The notes under the pieces: model-generated
Databases searched by the model: none
What the model was told of the DNA's origin: nothing
What the model saw: the letters and a program-made list of their open reading frames with translations, nothing else
Program-made: the position numbers and the translations under genes
Shown: positions 21,076-34,952 of the stretch, piece after piece
Numbering within the stretch: position 1 is the stretch's first letter
Layout: the number at the start of each line of letters is the position of its first letter
NCBI GenBank assembly: GCA_037367405.1
Contig: JAZKJV010005753.1
Coordinates: 558,001 to 622,000, forward strand
Length of the DNA stretch: 64,000 nucleotides
Reading direction: 5' to 3'
DNA from: Ottelia alismoides
Lineage: Eukaryota; Streptophyta; Magnoliopsida; Alismatales; Hydrocharitaceae

Positions 21076-21344
21076 TTCTCCCACTTGGCTCATGTAGAAA
21101 ATTTGTTGCTTTACATTTGTCAAGTTAAGCTCTATTAATATGAATCTTGGTGGCAGATACCTTTCGAGCAAATATATCCTTCCAAGCATTACAATACCAA
21201 TAGTTTGCTTAACATGACAATCTTTATGTGTTAATATCCAGATATTAACACGGGTCCTTTCTTTATGTCTGTTCATTAATTGCATGCTACTAAAATATAA
21301 CAGACAATAAACAAAAGATCATTATACCAAAACTTAAGGTACAC

Positions 21345-24300
21345 AGTGACGGCACAAAAACCCGAGCAACTAAAGTAGAAGGTACAGAAAATAGGTCGTT
21401 GCGACCTCAGTCACTCAGAACGTGTCAATCAAGAAGAAATCAAACCACTCAAATCTGATAAAAACAAGCAAGCACAAGATAGAGCGATCTAGCTATAGGA
21501 TTAACCTGGTATAGCTCCCAGGGTCGAACACAAGGAGCACAGATTGGCCTTGCGGCCTACGATGTAGTCAGAAATCCAAGAGAATAACCTTTTTTTAGTG
21601 GTTTTTATTTGTTTTTATATTTTTAGATTTTTTAAATGATGAGAAAATTAAAGAAGGCACACAGATAATGAACTTCAACAATTTATTTAAAGCATTAAAA
21701 ATCAAGCAAAAATTCAAAAACAATTTTTTTATGTGTTTTATAATTTTTTATGTTTTTGGTGAATTTTTGAGATTTTTCTGATGTTTATTTTATTTTCTAA
21801 AAATCAAACAATGCGAAAAACAGAGGGTACTGTCCAGCAAGGCTTAAGACCCAAAAATAAAATATTCTTGGATCTCAAAAAGCCCTAAAGGTAATTTTCC
21901 TATAATCTAGAAAGAATAAAGAAAATTTAGGCACCCTAATTATTGTTTTGGATTTTTAATTTATTTATTATAATTTTTATGGATTTTTAAGGGTTTTTCA
22001 ATTTTTAAGGTTTTTAAGTGATGAAAAATCACAAAAAATGGCTGGAAAATCAAACAGCAAGCAAACTACAATACCTAATTTTTTTTAGAATTTTTGGTGG
22101 AGTTTTATATTTTTTTGGTATTTTTAAAGTTAGACAGTGACTAAAAAGAGTGTTTTTGAATTTTTAAAAATACTAAATGAAAATAAAAATGTCCTCAAAA
22201 ATCACAGAAATACTACACCATGGCAGGAGCCATGTGTCGAAATTTCATTAGATTTGGAGGTGGGTTGATATTTATTCAAAAATGAAGAAGAGGGCACTAT
22301 GCACAAGGACCAATGTGCAAATACCCGAAGATCTGGGTCTCTGGTGCAAAATGCCCAGCTAGTCACGCGCGTGGCGCGTGGCTGGGGCACACAGGGACCA
22401 ATTTGTAATAAAAACCAAGTCTCAGGGGCTTTTGATAACTCGTATCAAAAGCCCAGGGACATGGATGCAAAAACACCACTAAAATCCGCACATGCGCATA
22501 AACAAGGCTCACAGGGGTATAATTGCAATTACACAAAAAGATTCATGCATTCATTAACACTCCAGATCTTCAGGACAATATATGTAAAAAGCCCAAACAT
22601 ACACGTGACGAAGCACGTGGTCACACACACACAGGGGCATACATGTAATTAAAATAAAGCACAATGTCCTAACTGCAATTTACCCTATGCTAATAAAGTT
22701 TTAAAACTATTTACAGGACTGAAAAGAAAATAACAAACTACGAGGGGGCCCTAAGATATTTACCCCTTTATTCGCCGACGGTCGGATGTGCGCCACGTGT
22801 TGATCGACCGGTCTGGATGTGCGGGCGCTACTCCTCTCTTCTCCTCTTCGGCTCGATCGACGGCGGAGGGAGGTCCACGTGGATGATCTGACGTCTCCGG
22901 TGAATGGAGTCCCTCTCTCTCTGCTCGGACGGTCCAGATAGCTCCTTTGGATGATCGAATGGACGCTGCTCCTCAACGAATCGGACGGTCACGATCAGAC
23001 CTGGAGCAGAGGGTGCATCGGACGGCTCTGGAGGATGGTGCAAGAACTCGACGCGGCGAACTTCGCCGGCCTCGTGCGTGGACTCCGGTCCTCCTCAGCT
23101 GCTGCTACTGATCGGAACACGTTCCTGGTGACTGCCCGCAGCTGATGGTGATGGCCGATGGCCCAGCCGAGCCCTGGAGGGGCTCCGGCGAGGCTGGCGG
23201 CGCGAAGCTCCTGGCCTGAAGTTGGGAAGCCTCAGACGCCTCCCTTTGGACCTGCAAAGCAACCAGAACGCTTCGCGGGTCGAGGGCAAAGTGCCTCGAC
23301 CCAAGGAAGCGGGGTGAAGGTGGTCTGTGCGGTGGGGCGAACGAGCTCCGGCGAGGCGGAGACGATGGAACTCGACTCCCAGCTCCGGGACGAGCTGGGT
23401 TGAATGAGCGGGCGTAGAAGGTGCGTGGGGATACGGCGGAGATGACAGGGTGTTCCGATGATCAAAAGGGTACTCGAGATAGTCGGAATCAGGGAAGCAC
23501 GGCGATGGGTCGATTTGGGCGAAATCCTAAATTAGATGAAACTAGAAGGAGCTAAGGTTACCTGGTGGCTGCAGTAGACTATGCTGGAGCTGCTCTTGCT
23601 CCTGGTCCTTGCCTCAAGGGCCGTCTCCTCCCGAGGCTCAAGCTCCAGATGGTGGTCGGAGCACGGCGGCGAAACGCGGCCGGATCGATGGTCCTGCTCC
23701 TCTTCCTCGCTGCAACACCGGCTGGGGCAAGCTGTCACCTTGCTCGTCTCGATGGAGCTCACTGGAGAGAGAGTGGATAGCCAAAGATGAGGTGCGGAGG
23801 CGGCGGAGGTCGGGATATATATGGTGACAGGTGCGATTAGGGTTGAGTGGAGACAGCGATGGAAGGCGTTGATTCATGGCGAAAGATCGGGCGAGGATGA
23901 GGGATGATCGGCGAAGAATCCGGGCACGAGGTTCGCGTGGGAGACAGCCTGGAGATGCATGGAAAAATCGGCGAAGGCGGGGTGGCACGCATCTTCCAGA
24001 AAAGGAAGGAGTCCGCGGGGGAGTTGACCGGGGTCAACAATCCCCCGTGGACCAATCAGGAGCTGCCACGTTTACTCGATTTTTGTTTATTTATTTTAGG
24101 GTAGAAATAGCCGAATTAAAGAAAACACAAAACATGAAATATTTTTCTTTTATTTTTTTCTATTTTTTGGTGATTTTTATTAATTTTTGGAAATAAAAAT
24201 AGGTAGCTATATATATAGGTATATGTACACTATACAGATTTTAATTTTTGATTTTTTATTTGTTATTTTTATGTATTTTTATGCTCATTTTGTATTTTAT

Positions 24301-24992
24301 TTATTTACATCCTAAAATATGGAATAAAATGGTATTTTTATTTTATTTTAATTATTTATACACAAGGGTGAAATAAATAGTTGTATATATTTATATACAT
24401 GGTATTTATACAATGTATTTTTGTATTTTTAATTTTGTAATTTTTATTTGATTTTTGTTTTGTTTCTTGTTATTTTATGTATTTACAATATGTAACATAG
24501 AATATTTACAAAAGTTTAGAAAATACTTTTATTTATCTATAGGGTTAAATAAATACATTGGTGTGGTTATGTACATGGTGAAGGAAGGGTATTTTGATCT
24601 TTTTGCTTTTCATCTTTTTATTTTGTTTTTAATAGTTTCTAAATATACACACAATATGGACAAACATATTTTTGGGTGAGGAAAATATAATTTTATGTAT
24701 TTACAGAAGTATATACACATGAGCTCCTATCTCCCTCTACTTTGGCTTTTATGCGGTCAGGCCCATGCTGAGCCCTCCCTTGGGTTAGGTTGCTCATATT
24801 TATTCTAAATATTTCCCTCTTTTTCTTTTTGCTCTTTATTCTTTTATTTTGTGCACAAAAACATGCTAATTATAGGTTTTTACACCATGTATGCTTTTGG
24901 TAATTATTTGTACTTACACATATCTACATGTATTTGCAAAGGTTTTTGTAGCTAAAATAGAAGAATAAAGAGTGATGAATGGGTATTCATCA
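21345..24992 (-). repeat. Solo gypsy LTR of the A subfamily inside Copia D1
   Basis: A single 3.65-kb LTR, ends as in 9206-12865, is bounded by TACAC at 21340-21344 and TACAC at 24993-24997. Copia D1 sequence lies directly on both sides. Paired target duplications with no internal region are the signature of a solo LTR formed by LTR-LTR recombination. Confidence 0.88.
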
Positions 24993-25017
24993 TACACACA
25001 TGGATGTGTTGATATTA

Positions 25018-28000
25018 TTACAAGGTACTAGATAGGCCCATTTTAGTTACATGATTGATGAATACACTAGGCGACAAACCCTTTGTCATAGGATCCGCAA
25101 TCATGTACTTAGTACCTATATGTTCAATCAATACTAAATGATCTCTAACTTTCTCTTTAACAACAAGATATTTAATGTCGATTCTCATTCCGGCACGCGT
25201 ATACTTGTTAGCGAAAAATACGGCTGCCGAATTATCACAATGAATCTTTAATGGTCTTGAGATTGAATCCACTATCTTGAGACCCGCAATGAAATTCTTT
25301 ATCCAAAGTGCTTGTGTAGTAGCCTCGTGACATGCTACGAATTCGGCTTCCATGGTACTTGATGTGACAAGTGATTGCTTCACACTTCTCCATGAAAATT
25401 GCACCTCCAGCAAGCAGAAAAATGTATCCAGAGGTAGATTTTCTATCCTCCTTACTACCTGCATAATTCGAATCCGAATAGCCAATGACTTCTAAGGAAT
25501 CTAAATGCCGGTAGATTATCATAAAATCCTTAGTTCCTTGCAAATATCGCAAGACCTTCTTTGCCGCTATCCAATGGTCCATGCCTGGATTGCTTTGATA
25601 TCTACCCAACATTCCAACTGCAAAACATATATCTGGTCTAGCGCATGTTTGGGCATACATTAGACTCCCAATGATAGATGTATATGGAATGTCCTTCATC
25701 TATTCCTTTTCTAAATTATTTTGAGGACATTTGAATGAGAAAATTTTATCTCCTTTTACCATAGGTGCTGGAGTAGGAGAACAATATTTCATCCCAAATC
25801 TCTTTAATAATTTTTCAATATAGGCCTTTTGAGACAATCCGAGTACTCTTTGAGATCTGTCTCTATGAATTTCAATGCCAATGACATATTTAGCATCGCC
25901 CATATCTTTCATTTCAAAATTATTAGAGAGAACATCTTTGTATCCCGTAACATCCCAAGGTCATTACAAGCAAGTAAAATATCGTCTACATAGAGGACTA
26001 TAAAAGCATATTTACTCCCACTCGTCTTAAGATATATACAATTATCAACAAAGTTCTCAACAAAACCAAATGAAGTTATTGCATTGTTGAACTTAATGTA
26101 CCATTGACGAGATGCTTGTTTTAGTCCATATATAGATTTCCTTAATTTACAAACCAAATGCTTGCTATTATCAAAAATAAAACCTTCAGGTTGTCGCATG
26201 TAAACATGTTCATCCAAGTCTCCATTAAGAAAGGCCGTTTTCACATCCATTTGATGTAACTCTAAGTCAAAATGAGCTACCAATGTCATGATTATTCGCA
26301 ATGAGTCCTTTCGTGATACTAGAGCGAAAGTCTCATGGTAATCTATGCCCTCCTTTTGAGTGAAACCTTTAGCCACAAGTCTGGCCTTATATCTCTCAAT
26401 GTTGCCTAATGAGTCTTTCTTAGTTTTAAAGACCCATTTGCAACCAATAGATTTCGCTCCTTTGAGTAGCTCTACCAAGTCCCATACTTGGTTTGCACTC
26501 ATAGAATCCATCTCCTCCCTCATGGCATTGTACCATTTAGTGGAGTTAATACAATTCATGACTTGTGAAAATGATGTTGGATCCTCTAATATTCCCATGT
26601 TGTAGTCACATTCTTGTAGATATGTTATAAAATCTGATGAGATTGTAGATTTTACTACCGGACCAGATCTAGTTGTAACAACACCTTGTTGAACAGTTGG
26701 TGTTATTTCAACTTGATTTTCAGGTAGTAGATGATTCACCATTGGTTCAACCAAAGGAATATTTTGGACTGGAGGGACAACAATATCTTGATGTTGTGTC
26801 TCATCCAAGATATCGTGTTGAATATTTGCTCCTCCCTTTCTTGTGGTATAACAAGATCCGGTAATTCATCAAGTATGATTTCTTTAATTACCATCTTGCT
26901 CCCACTATTCTCGCTATTTTCCAAAAATATAGCATTCCTTGATTCTACAATACTCGATTCCTTATTTGGACAATAGAATATATAACCTTTAGAACCTTTT
27001 GGATAACCAATGAAGTACCCCTTGTAGTCTTCATATCCAATTTTTTCTCATGTGGGTTATAGATTCTAATCTCAGCTTGACAGCCTAAAATGTGTATGTG
27101 TTCCAATCTTGGTTTCCATCCCCTCCAAAGCTCAAATGGAGTGGATGGAACTGCTTTTGATGGAACTCTATTTAATATATACACGGCTGTCTTTAGAGAT
27201 TCACTCCAAAAGGATAAAGGCAATGAGGAGTTACTCATCATACTTCTAATCATATCCATTAATGTGCGATTCCGTCTTTCGGCGACACATTTTGATCTGG
27301 CTCACCAAGCATTGAAAATTGATGTTCAATGCCTTCAACCTTAAGAAATCGCTCAAATGGTCCAAGTTTTTGTTCTCCTCCAACATACCTAACATATACT
27401 CACCACCTCTATCTGATCTCACAATTTTGATTTTCTTTTCTAATTGTTTCTCTACTTTTACTTGATAATCCTTAAAAGCATTTATAACTTCTGATTTTTC
27501 AAATAAAGATAAAGATACATGTAACGTGAGAAATCATCTATGAAGGTGATGAAGTATTTTTGACCACTAAAACATTCTATAGGAAACGAACCACATATGT
27601 CAGTATGTATAATTTCTAAAAGACTAGTACTTCTCCTTGATCCTTTAGCATGTTTGTTGGTATGTTTACCTTTAATACACTCCACACAAACACTTGAATC
27701 AGTAAAGTCAAGAGCATCAATTACTCCATCATTTACTAATTTTTTAATTCTTTCAATGGAGATGTGGCCTAATCTTTTATGCCATAACGCTGATGATCGA
27801 TCACTTATACGTTTTCGCTTTTTACCAACAACATTGTAAACAGAGAGATTGCTTTCAAAATGCAAATCTAAATGCATTTTGTACAAATTATCAACCAATT
27901 CACCTGTACCAATTAACTTATCATTCTTGAACACTTGGAAAAGTAATTTATCAAATAAAAATTTGTATCCATGTTTACAAAGTCTAGATATAGAAACCAA

Positions 28001-29043
28001 TTTCTAGAGAACTTGGGTACATAAAAAACATTTTTCAAATCAAGAACATAGCCAGATTGTAAAATGAGTCTTTGCGTTCCAATCGCTTCTACATTTGAAG
28101 ACATGTGATTTCCCATAAATACGCTTTACTCATTTTCCATTGGTCTCCTTGTGCTCAGAAAGCCCTGCATGGAGTTGGAAATATGGATTGAAGTTCCAGA
28201 GTCAATCCACCAAGTATTAGAAGGAACATCAATGAAATTAGATTCATGACATACATGACATAGATGTATACCTTTCTTGGCGAGCCATTCCTTAAACTTG
28301 ATACATTCTTTTTTAACATGCCCAGATTTCTTGCCGAAGAAGCATTTTGCCTTTTTAAATTCGTTTGACTTCTTTTCTGGATGTCACATCCCTTTTCCAT
28401 TGTATTCTCTTTCCTACGAGTGACCAAATGGACACTCTCAACCTTCTCTTTCTTGAGCCTCATTTTCCTCTTGTACACACATCACTAATAACTCATTTAG
28501 AGTCCAATGGATCTTTATGTGTGTTGTAGGGAAATCTTAAATGGTCCATATTGTGAAGGTAAAGTGTTGAGAATTAAATGAACAAGTAAGGGCTCAGATA
28601 TATCAAATTTTAGTACTTTAAGTTGAGCAACAATGTTGCTCATTTCCATTATATGCTCTCTTATCCCGGTGCAACCATTATACCTCATAGAAGATAATTT
28701 TGTTAGGAGTATGCTTGCCATAGCCTTTTCTGAAGTTTAAACTGTTTTTCAACAGAGTCTAAAAACTCCTTTGCAGCTTACATTCAGGAATCGAACCCCT
28801 GATATTCTTGGCTATGTTAGTTTGCATGATCATTAAGCTTAATCGGTTGGATTTCTCCCACCGTTCAAACAAATCCTTGACGCCTTGACTACTTTCATCC
28901 GTAGGCTTCGCTGGTTCCTCAATGCGAAGTGCGTAGTCAAGGTCCATACATCCTAAAGCAAGAAGAACCTTCTCTTTCCATTCAGAAAAATTATTTCCAT
29001 GTAGAATCAGAACAGAATTCAAGACATTGAGTTGAGTAGACAT
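25018..29043 (-). pseudogene. Copia D1 gag-pol, multiply frameshifted
   Basis: From 29043 on the minus strand: gag (starts MSTQLNVLN), a CCHC knuckle region whose second cysteine codon is TGC to GGC, integrase zinc finger and core (27482-28000 and 26945-27259), RT with YVDDIL near 25985 (25909-26808 and 25700-25912), and RNase H (25018-25699). At least six frame breaks separate these pieces. It is the closest relative of D2 at 30916-34952, to which it can be aligned throughout. Each copy is intact at some sites where the other is broken. It is dead as it stands, and the lineage within Ty1/copia is not resolved here. Confidence 0.88.
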
Positions 29044-30281
29044 GAAAGCGGAACTATCTGCAATAATTTCATAACAAAACTACCACAATAAGTAATAACT
29101 CAAGCATAAAACTTAATTCAAAATATTAACTTATTTAATATTTTGAGAAATCAATGTACTATCATTACAATACTTGCTGTGGTTAAAGAATTGTAATATA
29201 CAATTCGCAATAAATGAGATAAATAAATTTCAAATATTCATTATAAATTCCGTATCTGTGGACATTAGAATAACTAATAAATAATTTATTTTTCTCGTTT
29301 CAAAAAAAATCCAATTAACTCCATCACTTAATGTAATTATTGGCATTGTAATCCTAGATGTTGTGGCCACTCTTGGATAACTAACCATTAATTACCCATT
29401 GTCAATAATCAATATGCATAATATGAATCGATCAGATGTTGTGGCTACTCCTCCCGATTCAAATGCACAACCCATGACAATAAGCAAAGTTAATCAAATA
29501 AATCAAACAAATTAAGTCCAACTAACATTATATGGACACAACATAATTCTTCTTATGAGATCAATATGTGCATCGTTGAACTAACAATGTCAACAGACTT
29601 ATTGCACAAAAAATACCTGATCAAAAGCCGGATAAGAGTATGCAATAGTATCAACAAAACATTGTAAAGCAGTACTATCTCGCATCAATTGATGTAAATC
29701 AACGGGCATATTATTTAAACAAAAGCAAAAGGATCACGTTACATCCGTAGAGAAAAAAAACCGCAGTTAAAAAGTTTCTGAAATAAGAAATAAGTGTCCC
29801 TCAAAGCAAGAGGTGTGCCATAGCAAGATAAGTGTTGCAACACTTGCACAATCGGACAACCACTATACTAGATTAATTAGAAAATGCACGAAGGTAGCAC
29901 GATGTTTATGCTAAAAATCTACCAGTTTTCTTTACATTTCTCCATTTCAAAAGCTTCCAGTATATATTCCTATTTGTATTTTATTTATTCAAACTAGAAT
30001 CACCTACATTCAAGGGTGATAAGTTTACATAACACATTGCACGTTAGCAAGTATAAAGTGGTACAAATTAAATATCTCAATACAATAAAGGTATGAAATT
30101 AATTAAGTCGAAATTAATACCAATAACGACGTTAACAGAGAATGTATAATTAGCACGAGGCAAAAATAAGAAACTCCAAAGACAAATCTGCAACAGTTTC
30201 TTGGGTAGATAAAGCAGAAAAACGATGTAATGTAGACTTTAGAAAAACCGGTCAATGCAAAAACATTGCTCTGATGCCAAT
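29044..30281 (-). other. 5' leader and primer binding site of Copia D1
   Basis: 1.24 kb without a reading frame lies between the central LTR and the gag start. The PBS is at 30268-30280 (element sense TTGGCATCAGAGC), one mismatch from the complement of initiator tRNA-Met. A similar leader is found in D2. Confidence 0.75.
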
Positions 30282-30623
30282 TGATAGATCTATAACACTA
30301 ATTAAGAAGAATAGATCTTAGATACTTAAGGGTTACCGGAAGCCATCGCAGCAGAAATTGAAATCGAGATGATGGGATTTCCTTCTCCTTCTCAACTCTT
30401 GCCCAATGTGCTTGAGTAATGGATCCTCAATGATTCATTGGTTGAGGGAGAGGGGACCCAATACATATTTATATAACATGATGGTTACCTATCCATTAAG
30501 GTAACCACCAAAAGCAACCTCCCAATGATGCATCCTTTCATATTAATCATGAGCCACAAAAATAAGAAATAAAATTAAAGTTGGCAACTACCATATATGG
30601 TAGTTGCATGTTAATTTCTTACA
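30282..30623 (-). repeat. Copia D central LTR shared by D1 and D2
   Basis: 342 bp with the same ends as the other copies. To its left lies the PBS of D1, so it acts as the 5' LTR of D1. To its right lies the polypurine tract complement of D2, so it is also the 3' LTR of D2. No target duplication separates the two elements. Confidence 0.88.
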
Positions 30624-30915
30624 TTCTCCCACTTGGCTCATGTAAAAAATTTGTTGCTTTACATTTGTCAAGTTAAACTCTATTAATATGAATCTTGGCG
30701 GTAGATACCTTTCAAGCAGATATATCCTTCCAAGCATTACAATACCAATAGTTTGCTTAACATGACAAATCTTTATGTGTTAATATCCAGATATTAACAC
30801 GGGTCCTTTCTTTATGTCTGTTCATTAATTGCATGCTACTAAAATATAACAGACAATAAACAAAAGATCATTATACCAAAACTTAAGGTGTACACACCTG
30901 GATTTGTTGATATTA

Positions 30916-33900
30916 TTACAAGGTACTAGATAGGCCCATTTCAGTTACATGATTGATGAATACACTAGGCGGCAAACCCTTTGTCATAGGATCCGCAATC
31001 ATGTACTTAGTACCTATATGTTCAATCAATACTAAATGATCTCTAACTTTCTCTTTAACAACAAGATATTTAATGTCGATTCTCATTCCGGCACGCGTAT
31101 ACTTGTTGTTGTTAGCGAAAAATACAGCTGCAGAATTATCACAATGAATCTTTAACGGTCTTGAGATTGTATCCACTATCTTGAGACCCGCAATGAAATT
31201 CTTTAGCCAAAGTGCTTGTGTAGTAGCCTCGTGACATGCTACGAATTCCGCTTCCATGATACTTGATGTGACAAGTGATTGCTTCACACTTCTCCACGAA
31301 ATTGCACCTCCAGCAAGCAGAAAAATGTATCCATAGGTAGAATTTCTATCCTCCTTACTACCTGCATAATCCGAATCCGAATAGCCAATGACTTCTAAGG
31401 AATCTGAATGCCGGTAGATTAGCATAAAATCCTTACTTCCTTGCAAATATCGCAAGACATTCTTTGCCGCTATCCAATGGTTCATGCCTGGATTGCTTTG
31501 ATATCTACCCAACATTCCAACTGCAAAACATATATCTGGTCTAGTGCATGTTTGGGCATACATTAGACTCCCAATGATAGATGTATATGGAATGTCCTTC
31601 ATCTGTTCCTTTTCTAAATTATTTTGAGGACATTTGAATGAGAAAATTTTATTTCCTTTTACCATAGGTGCTGGGGTAGGAGAACAATATTTCATTCCAA
31701 ATCTCTCTAATAATTTTTCAATATAGGCTTTTTGAGACAATCCGAGTACTCTTTGAGATCTGTCTCTATGAATTTCAATGCCAATGACATATTTAGCATC
31801 GCCCATATCTTTCATTTCAAAATTATTAGAGAGAAACATCTTTGTATCTCGTAACATCCCAAGGTCATTAAAAGCAAGTAAAATATCGTCTACATAATGG
31901 ACTATAAAAGCATATTTACTCCCACTCATCTTAAGATATATACTATTATCAACAAAGTTCTCAACAAAACCAAATGAAGTTATTGCATTATTGAACTTAA
32001 TCTACCATTGACGAGATGCTTGTTTTAGTCCATATATAGACTTCCTTAATTTACAAACAAAATGCTTGCTATTATCTAAAATAAAACCTTCAGGTTGTCG
32101 CACGTAAACATGTTCATCCAAGTCTCCATTAAGAAAGACCATTTTCACATCCATTTGATGTAACTCTAAGTCAAGATGAGCTACCAATGCCATGATTATT
32201 CGCAATGAGTCCTTTCGTGATACTGGAGCGAAAGTCTCATGGTAATTTATGCCCTCCTTTTGAGTGAAACCTTTAGCCACAAGTCTGGCCTTATATCTCT
32301 CAATGTTGCCTAATGAGTCTTTCTTAGTTTTAAAGACCCATTTACAACCAATAGATTTCGCTCCTTTGGGTAGCTCTACCGAGTCCCATACTTAGTTTGC
32401 ACTCATAGAATCCATCTCCTCCATCATGGCATTGTACCATTTAGTGGAGTTAATACAATTCATGGCTTGTGAAAATGATGTTGGATCCTCTAATATTCCC
32501 ATGTTGTAGTCACATTCTTGTAGATATGTTATAAAATCTGATGAGATTGTAGATTTTACTACCCGACCAGATCTAGTTGTAACAACACCTTGTTAAACAG
32601 TTTGTGCTATTTCAATTTGATTTTCAGGTAGTGGAGGATTCACCATTGGTTCAACCAAAGGAATATTTTGGACTGGAGGGACAACAATATCTTGATGTTG
32701 TGTCTCATCCAAGATATCATGTTGAATATTTTGCTCCTCCATTTCTTGTGGTATAACAAGATCCGGTAATTCATCAAGTATGATTTCTTTAATTACCATC
32801 TTGCTCCCACTATTCTCGCTATTTTCCAAAAATATAGCATTCCTTGATTCTACAATACTCGATTCCTTATTTGGACAATAGAATCTATAACCTTTAGAGC
32901 CTTTTGGATAACCAATGAAGTACCCGCTTGTAGTCTTCATATCCAATTTTTTCTCACGTGGGTTATAGATTCTAATCTCAGCTTGACAACCCAAAACGTG
33001 TATGTGTTCCAATCTTGGTTTCCATCCCTTCCAAAGCTCAAATGGAGTGGATGGAACTGCTTTTGATGGAACTCTATTTAATATATACACGGCTGTCTTT
33101 AGAGATTCACTCCAAAAGGATAAAGGCAATGAGGAGTTACTCATCATACTTCTAACCATATCCATTAATGTGCGATTCCGTCTTTCGGCGACACCATTTT
33201 GATCTGGCTCACCAGCATTGAAAATTGATGTTCAATGCCTTCAACCTTAAGAAACCCCGCAAATGGTCCAAGTTTTTGTTCTCCTCCAACATACCTACCA
33301 TAATACTCACCACCTCTATCTGATCTCATAATTTTGATTTTCTTTTCTAATTGTTTCTCTACTTTTACTTGATAATCCTTAAAAGCATTTATAGCTTCTG
33401 ATTTTTCAAATAAAAGATAAAGATACATGTAACGTGAGAAATCATCTATGAAGGTGATGAAGTATTTTTGACCACTAAAACATTCTATAGGAAACGAACC
33501 ACATATGTCAGTATGTATAATTTCTAAAAGACTAGTACTTCTCCTTGACCCTTTAGCATGTTTGTTGGTATGTTTACCTTTAATACACCCCACACAAACA
33601 CTTGAATCAGTAAAGTCAAGAGCATCAATTACTCCATCATTTACTAATTTTTTAATTCTCTCAATGGAGATGTGGCCTAATCTTTTATGCCATAACGCTG
33701 ATGATCGATCACTTATACGTTTTCGCTTTTTACCAACAACATTGTAAACAAGGAGATTGCTTTCAAAATGCGAATCTAAATGCATTTTGTACAAATTATC
33801 AACCAATTCACCTGTGCCAATTAACTTATCATTCTTGAACATTTGGAAAAGTAATTTATCAAATAAAAATTTGTATCCAAGTTTACAATGTCTAGATATA

Positions 33901-34952
33901 GAAACTAAATTTCTAGAGAACTTGGGTACATAAAAAACATTTTCCAAATCAAGAACATAGCCAGATTGTAAAATGAGTCTTTGCGTTCCAATCGCTTCTA
34001 CATTTGAAGACATGCGATTTCCTATAAATACACTTTGCTCATTTTCCATTGGTCTCGTTGTGCTCAGAAAGCGCTGCATGGAGTTGGAAATATGGATTGA
34101 AGTTCCAGAGTCAATCCACCAAGTATTAGAAGGAACATCAATGAAATTAGATTCATGACATACATGACATAGATGTATACCTTTCTTGGCGAGCCATTCC
34201 TTAAACTTGATACATTCTTTTTTAACATGCCCAGATTTCTTGCAGAAGAAGCATTTTGCCTTCTTAAATTCGTTTGACTTCTTTTCTGGATGTTTCACAT
34301 CCCTTTTCCATTTATTCTCTTTCCTACGAGTGACCAAATGGACACTCTCAACCTTCTCTTGCTTGAGCCTATTTTCCTCTTGTACACACATCACTAATAA
34401 CTCATTTAGAGTCCAATGATCTTTATGTGTGTTGTAGGAAATCTTAAATGGTCCATATTGTGAAGGTAAAGTGTTGAGAATTAAATGAACAAGTAAGGGC
34501 TCAGATATATCAAATTTTAGTACTTTAAGTTGAGCAACAATGTTGCTCATTTCCATTATATGCTCTCTTATCCTGGTGCAACCATTATACTTCATAGAAG
34601 ATAATTTTGTTAGGAGTATGCTTGCCATAGCCTTTTCTGAAGTTTTAAACTGTTTTTCAACAGAGTCTAAAAACTCCTTTGCAGTCTTACATTCAGGAAT
34701 TGAACCCCTGATATTCTTGGCTATGTTAGTTTGCATGATCATTAAGCTTAATCGGTTGGATTTCTCCCACCGTTCATACAAATCATTGACGCCTTGACCA
34801 CTTTCATCCGTAGGCTTCGCTGGTTCCTCAATGCGAAGTGCGTAGTCAAGGTCCATACATCCTAAAGAAAGAGGAATCTTCTCTTTCCATTCAGAAAAAT
34901 TATTTCCATGTAAAATCGGAACATAATTCAAGACATTGAATTGAGTAGACAT
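30916..34952 (-). pseudogene. Copia D2 gag-pol with few inactivating changes
   Basis: From 34952 on the minus strand: gag; zinc knuckle CFFCKKSGHVKKEC; protease WWIDSGTS; integrase HHCC and core up to 33165; the rest of integrase to 32593; RT ending at 32002; then RT with YVDDIL near 31889 and RNase H to 30916. Breaks seen: a 1-base deletion near 33213 (D1 keeps the base), CAA-to-TAA stops near 32594 and 32393, and a TAG at 32002-32004 where D1 has a TAC codon. Two of the three stops are C-to-T transitions. Gag through integrase is open for 595 codons. It is non-autonomous but relatively recent. Confidence 0.9.

Larger units (their letters stand above)
20549..24992. repeat. Copy 2 of the duplicated segment (host, Copia LTR, solo gypsy LTR)
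   Basis: This is nearly identical to 8410-12865. It starts abruptly inside gypsy A gag, with ACC shared by both sides of the junction, and ends at the right border of a gypsy LTR. Beyond it the sequence continues into Copia D1 internal DNA instead of gypsy A. Confidence 0.9.
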
